23,181 bases of DNA, taken from Lentisphaeria bacterium. GTDB lineage: Bacteria > Verrucomicrobiota > Lentisphaeria > Victivallales > Victivallaceae. Each line of letters begins with the position of its first letter. Positions within the stretch are counted from its first letter, which is position 1. The notes under the pieces are model-generated. The model was not told the DNA's origin. It ran no database searches and saw only the letters and a program-made list of their open reading frames with translations. The DNA lies in the NCBI GenBank assembly GCA_900768515.1, contig CAAGDG010000183.1:1-23181 (forward strand), in the 5' to 3' direction. The position numbers were made by a program, and so were the translations under genes. Shown here piece by piece: positions 23,125 to 23,181 of the stretch.

Positions 23125-23181
23125 AAAAATAATCCCGTTTCACAGCCATCCCATAGGAAAAGAAAAAGTTGAAAGATGATG

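Noticed and set aside
21048..23181. tRNA-Arg as a used integration site
   Set aside because: No second copy of the tRNA 3' end and no integrase gene are visible within the window, so this stays only a possibility for the flanking sequence.

Overview
The window is GC-rich bacterial chromosome, apart from AT-rich intergenic stretches and an AT-rich right end. A complete Kdo/LPS-transport block shows a diderm, LPS-making organism. Large FAD-dependent oxidoreductases of the planctomycete/lentisphaere type, a GntR-LacI hybrid regulator and an L-fucose isomerase suggest a PVC-superphylum sugar degrader, possibly a Victivallis-like Lentisphaerota. That placement is inference from gene content and style, not from a marker gene.

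Layout: (1) 1-5330, plus strand: kdsB (5' truncated), kdsA, kdsC, a very large LptA/OstA-like protein and lptB. These make and activate Kdo and export LPS. hpf (ribosome hibernation) follows. (2) 5846-7107, plus strand: a NifX-like protein with a Cys/His-rich tail and an Mrp/NBP35-type P-loop ATPase, probably one Fe-S or metal-cofactor unit. A bidirectional terminator closes it. (3) 10629-7188, minus strand: an IclR regulator, a short-chain dehydrogenase and an FAD oxidoreductase with an N-terminal beta-rich domain, transcribed as one operon from a visible promoter. (4) 10916-13178: a second FAD oxidoreductase (minus) divergent from a PocR-AraC regulator (plus), with repeated TTATCT motifs in the shared intergenic region. 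(5) 13256-17596: L-fucose isomerase and its GntR-LacI regulator (both minus), divergent from an iron alcohol dehydrogenase (plus) that may reduce lactaldehyde. (6) 20548-17616, minus strand: nadC, ruvA and a polytopic membrane protein, tightly packed. ruvA carries an apparent one-base frameshift. (7) 21048-21124: tRNA-Arg(CCG) with a strong terminator. (8) 21172-23181: a gene-poor stretch, a small membrane protein, and an AT-rich MycE/TylF-type O-methyltransferase with its own near-consensus promoter, probably acquired by transfer.

The left third is housekeeping envelope biology. The middle is a set of small, separately regulated sugar-oxidation or sugar-isomerisation modules, each with its own regulator from a different family (IclR, AraC, GntR). 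The right end is a mix of housekeeping genes and an accessory tail. No CRISPR array, insertion sequence or phage gene was recognised. The most unusual items are the roughly 860-residue LptA-like protein, the broken ruvA and the regulator-linked FAD oxidoreductase modules of unknown substrate.
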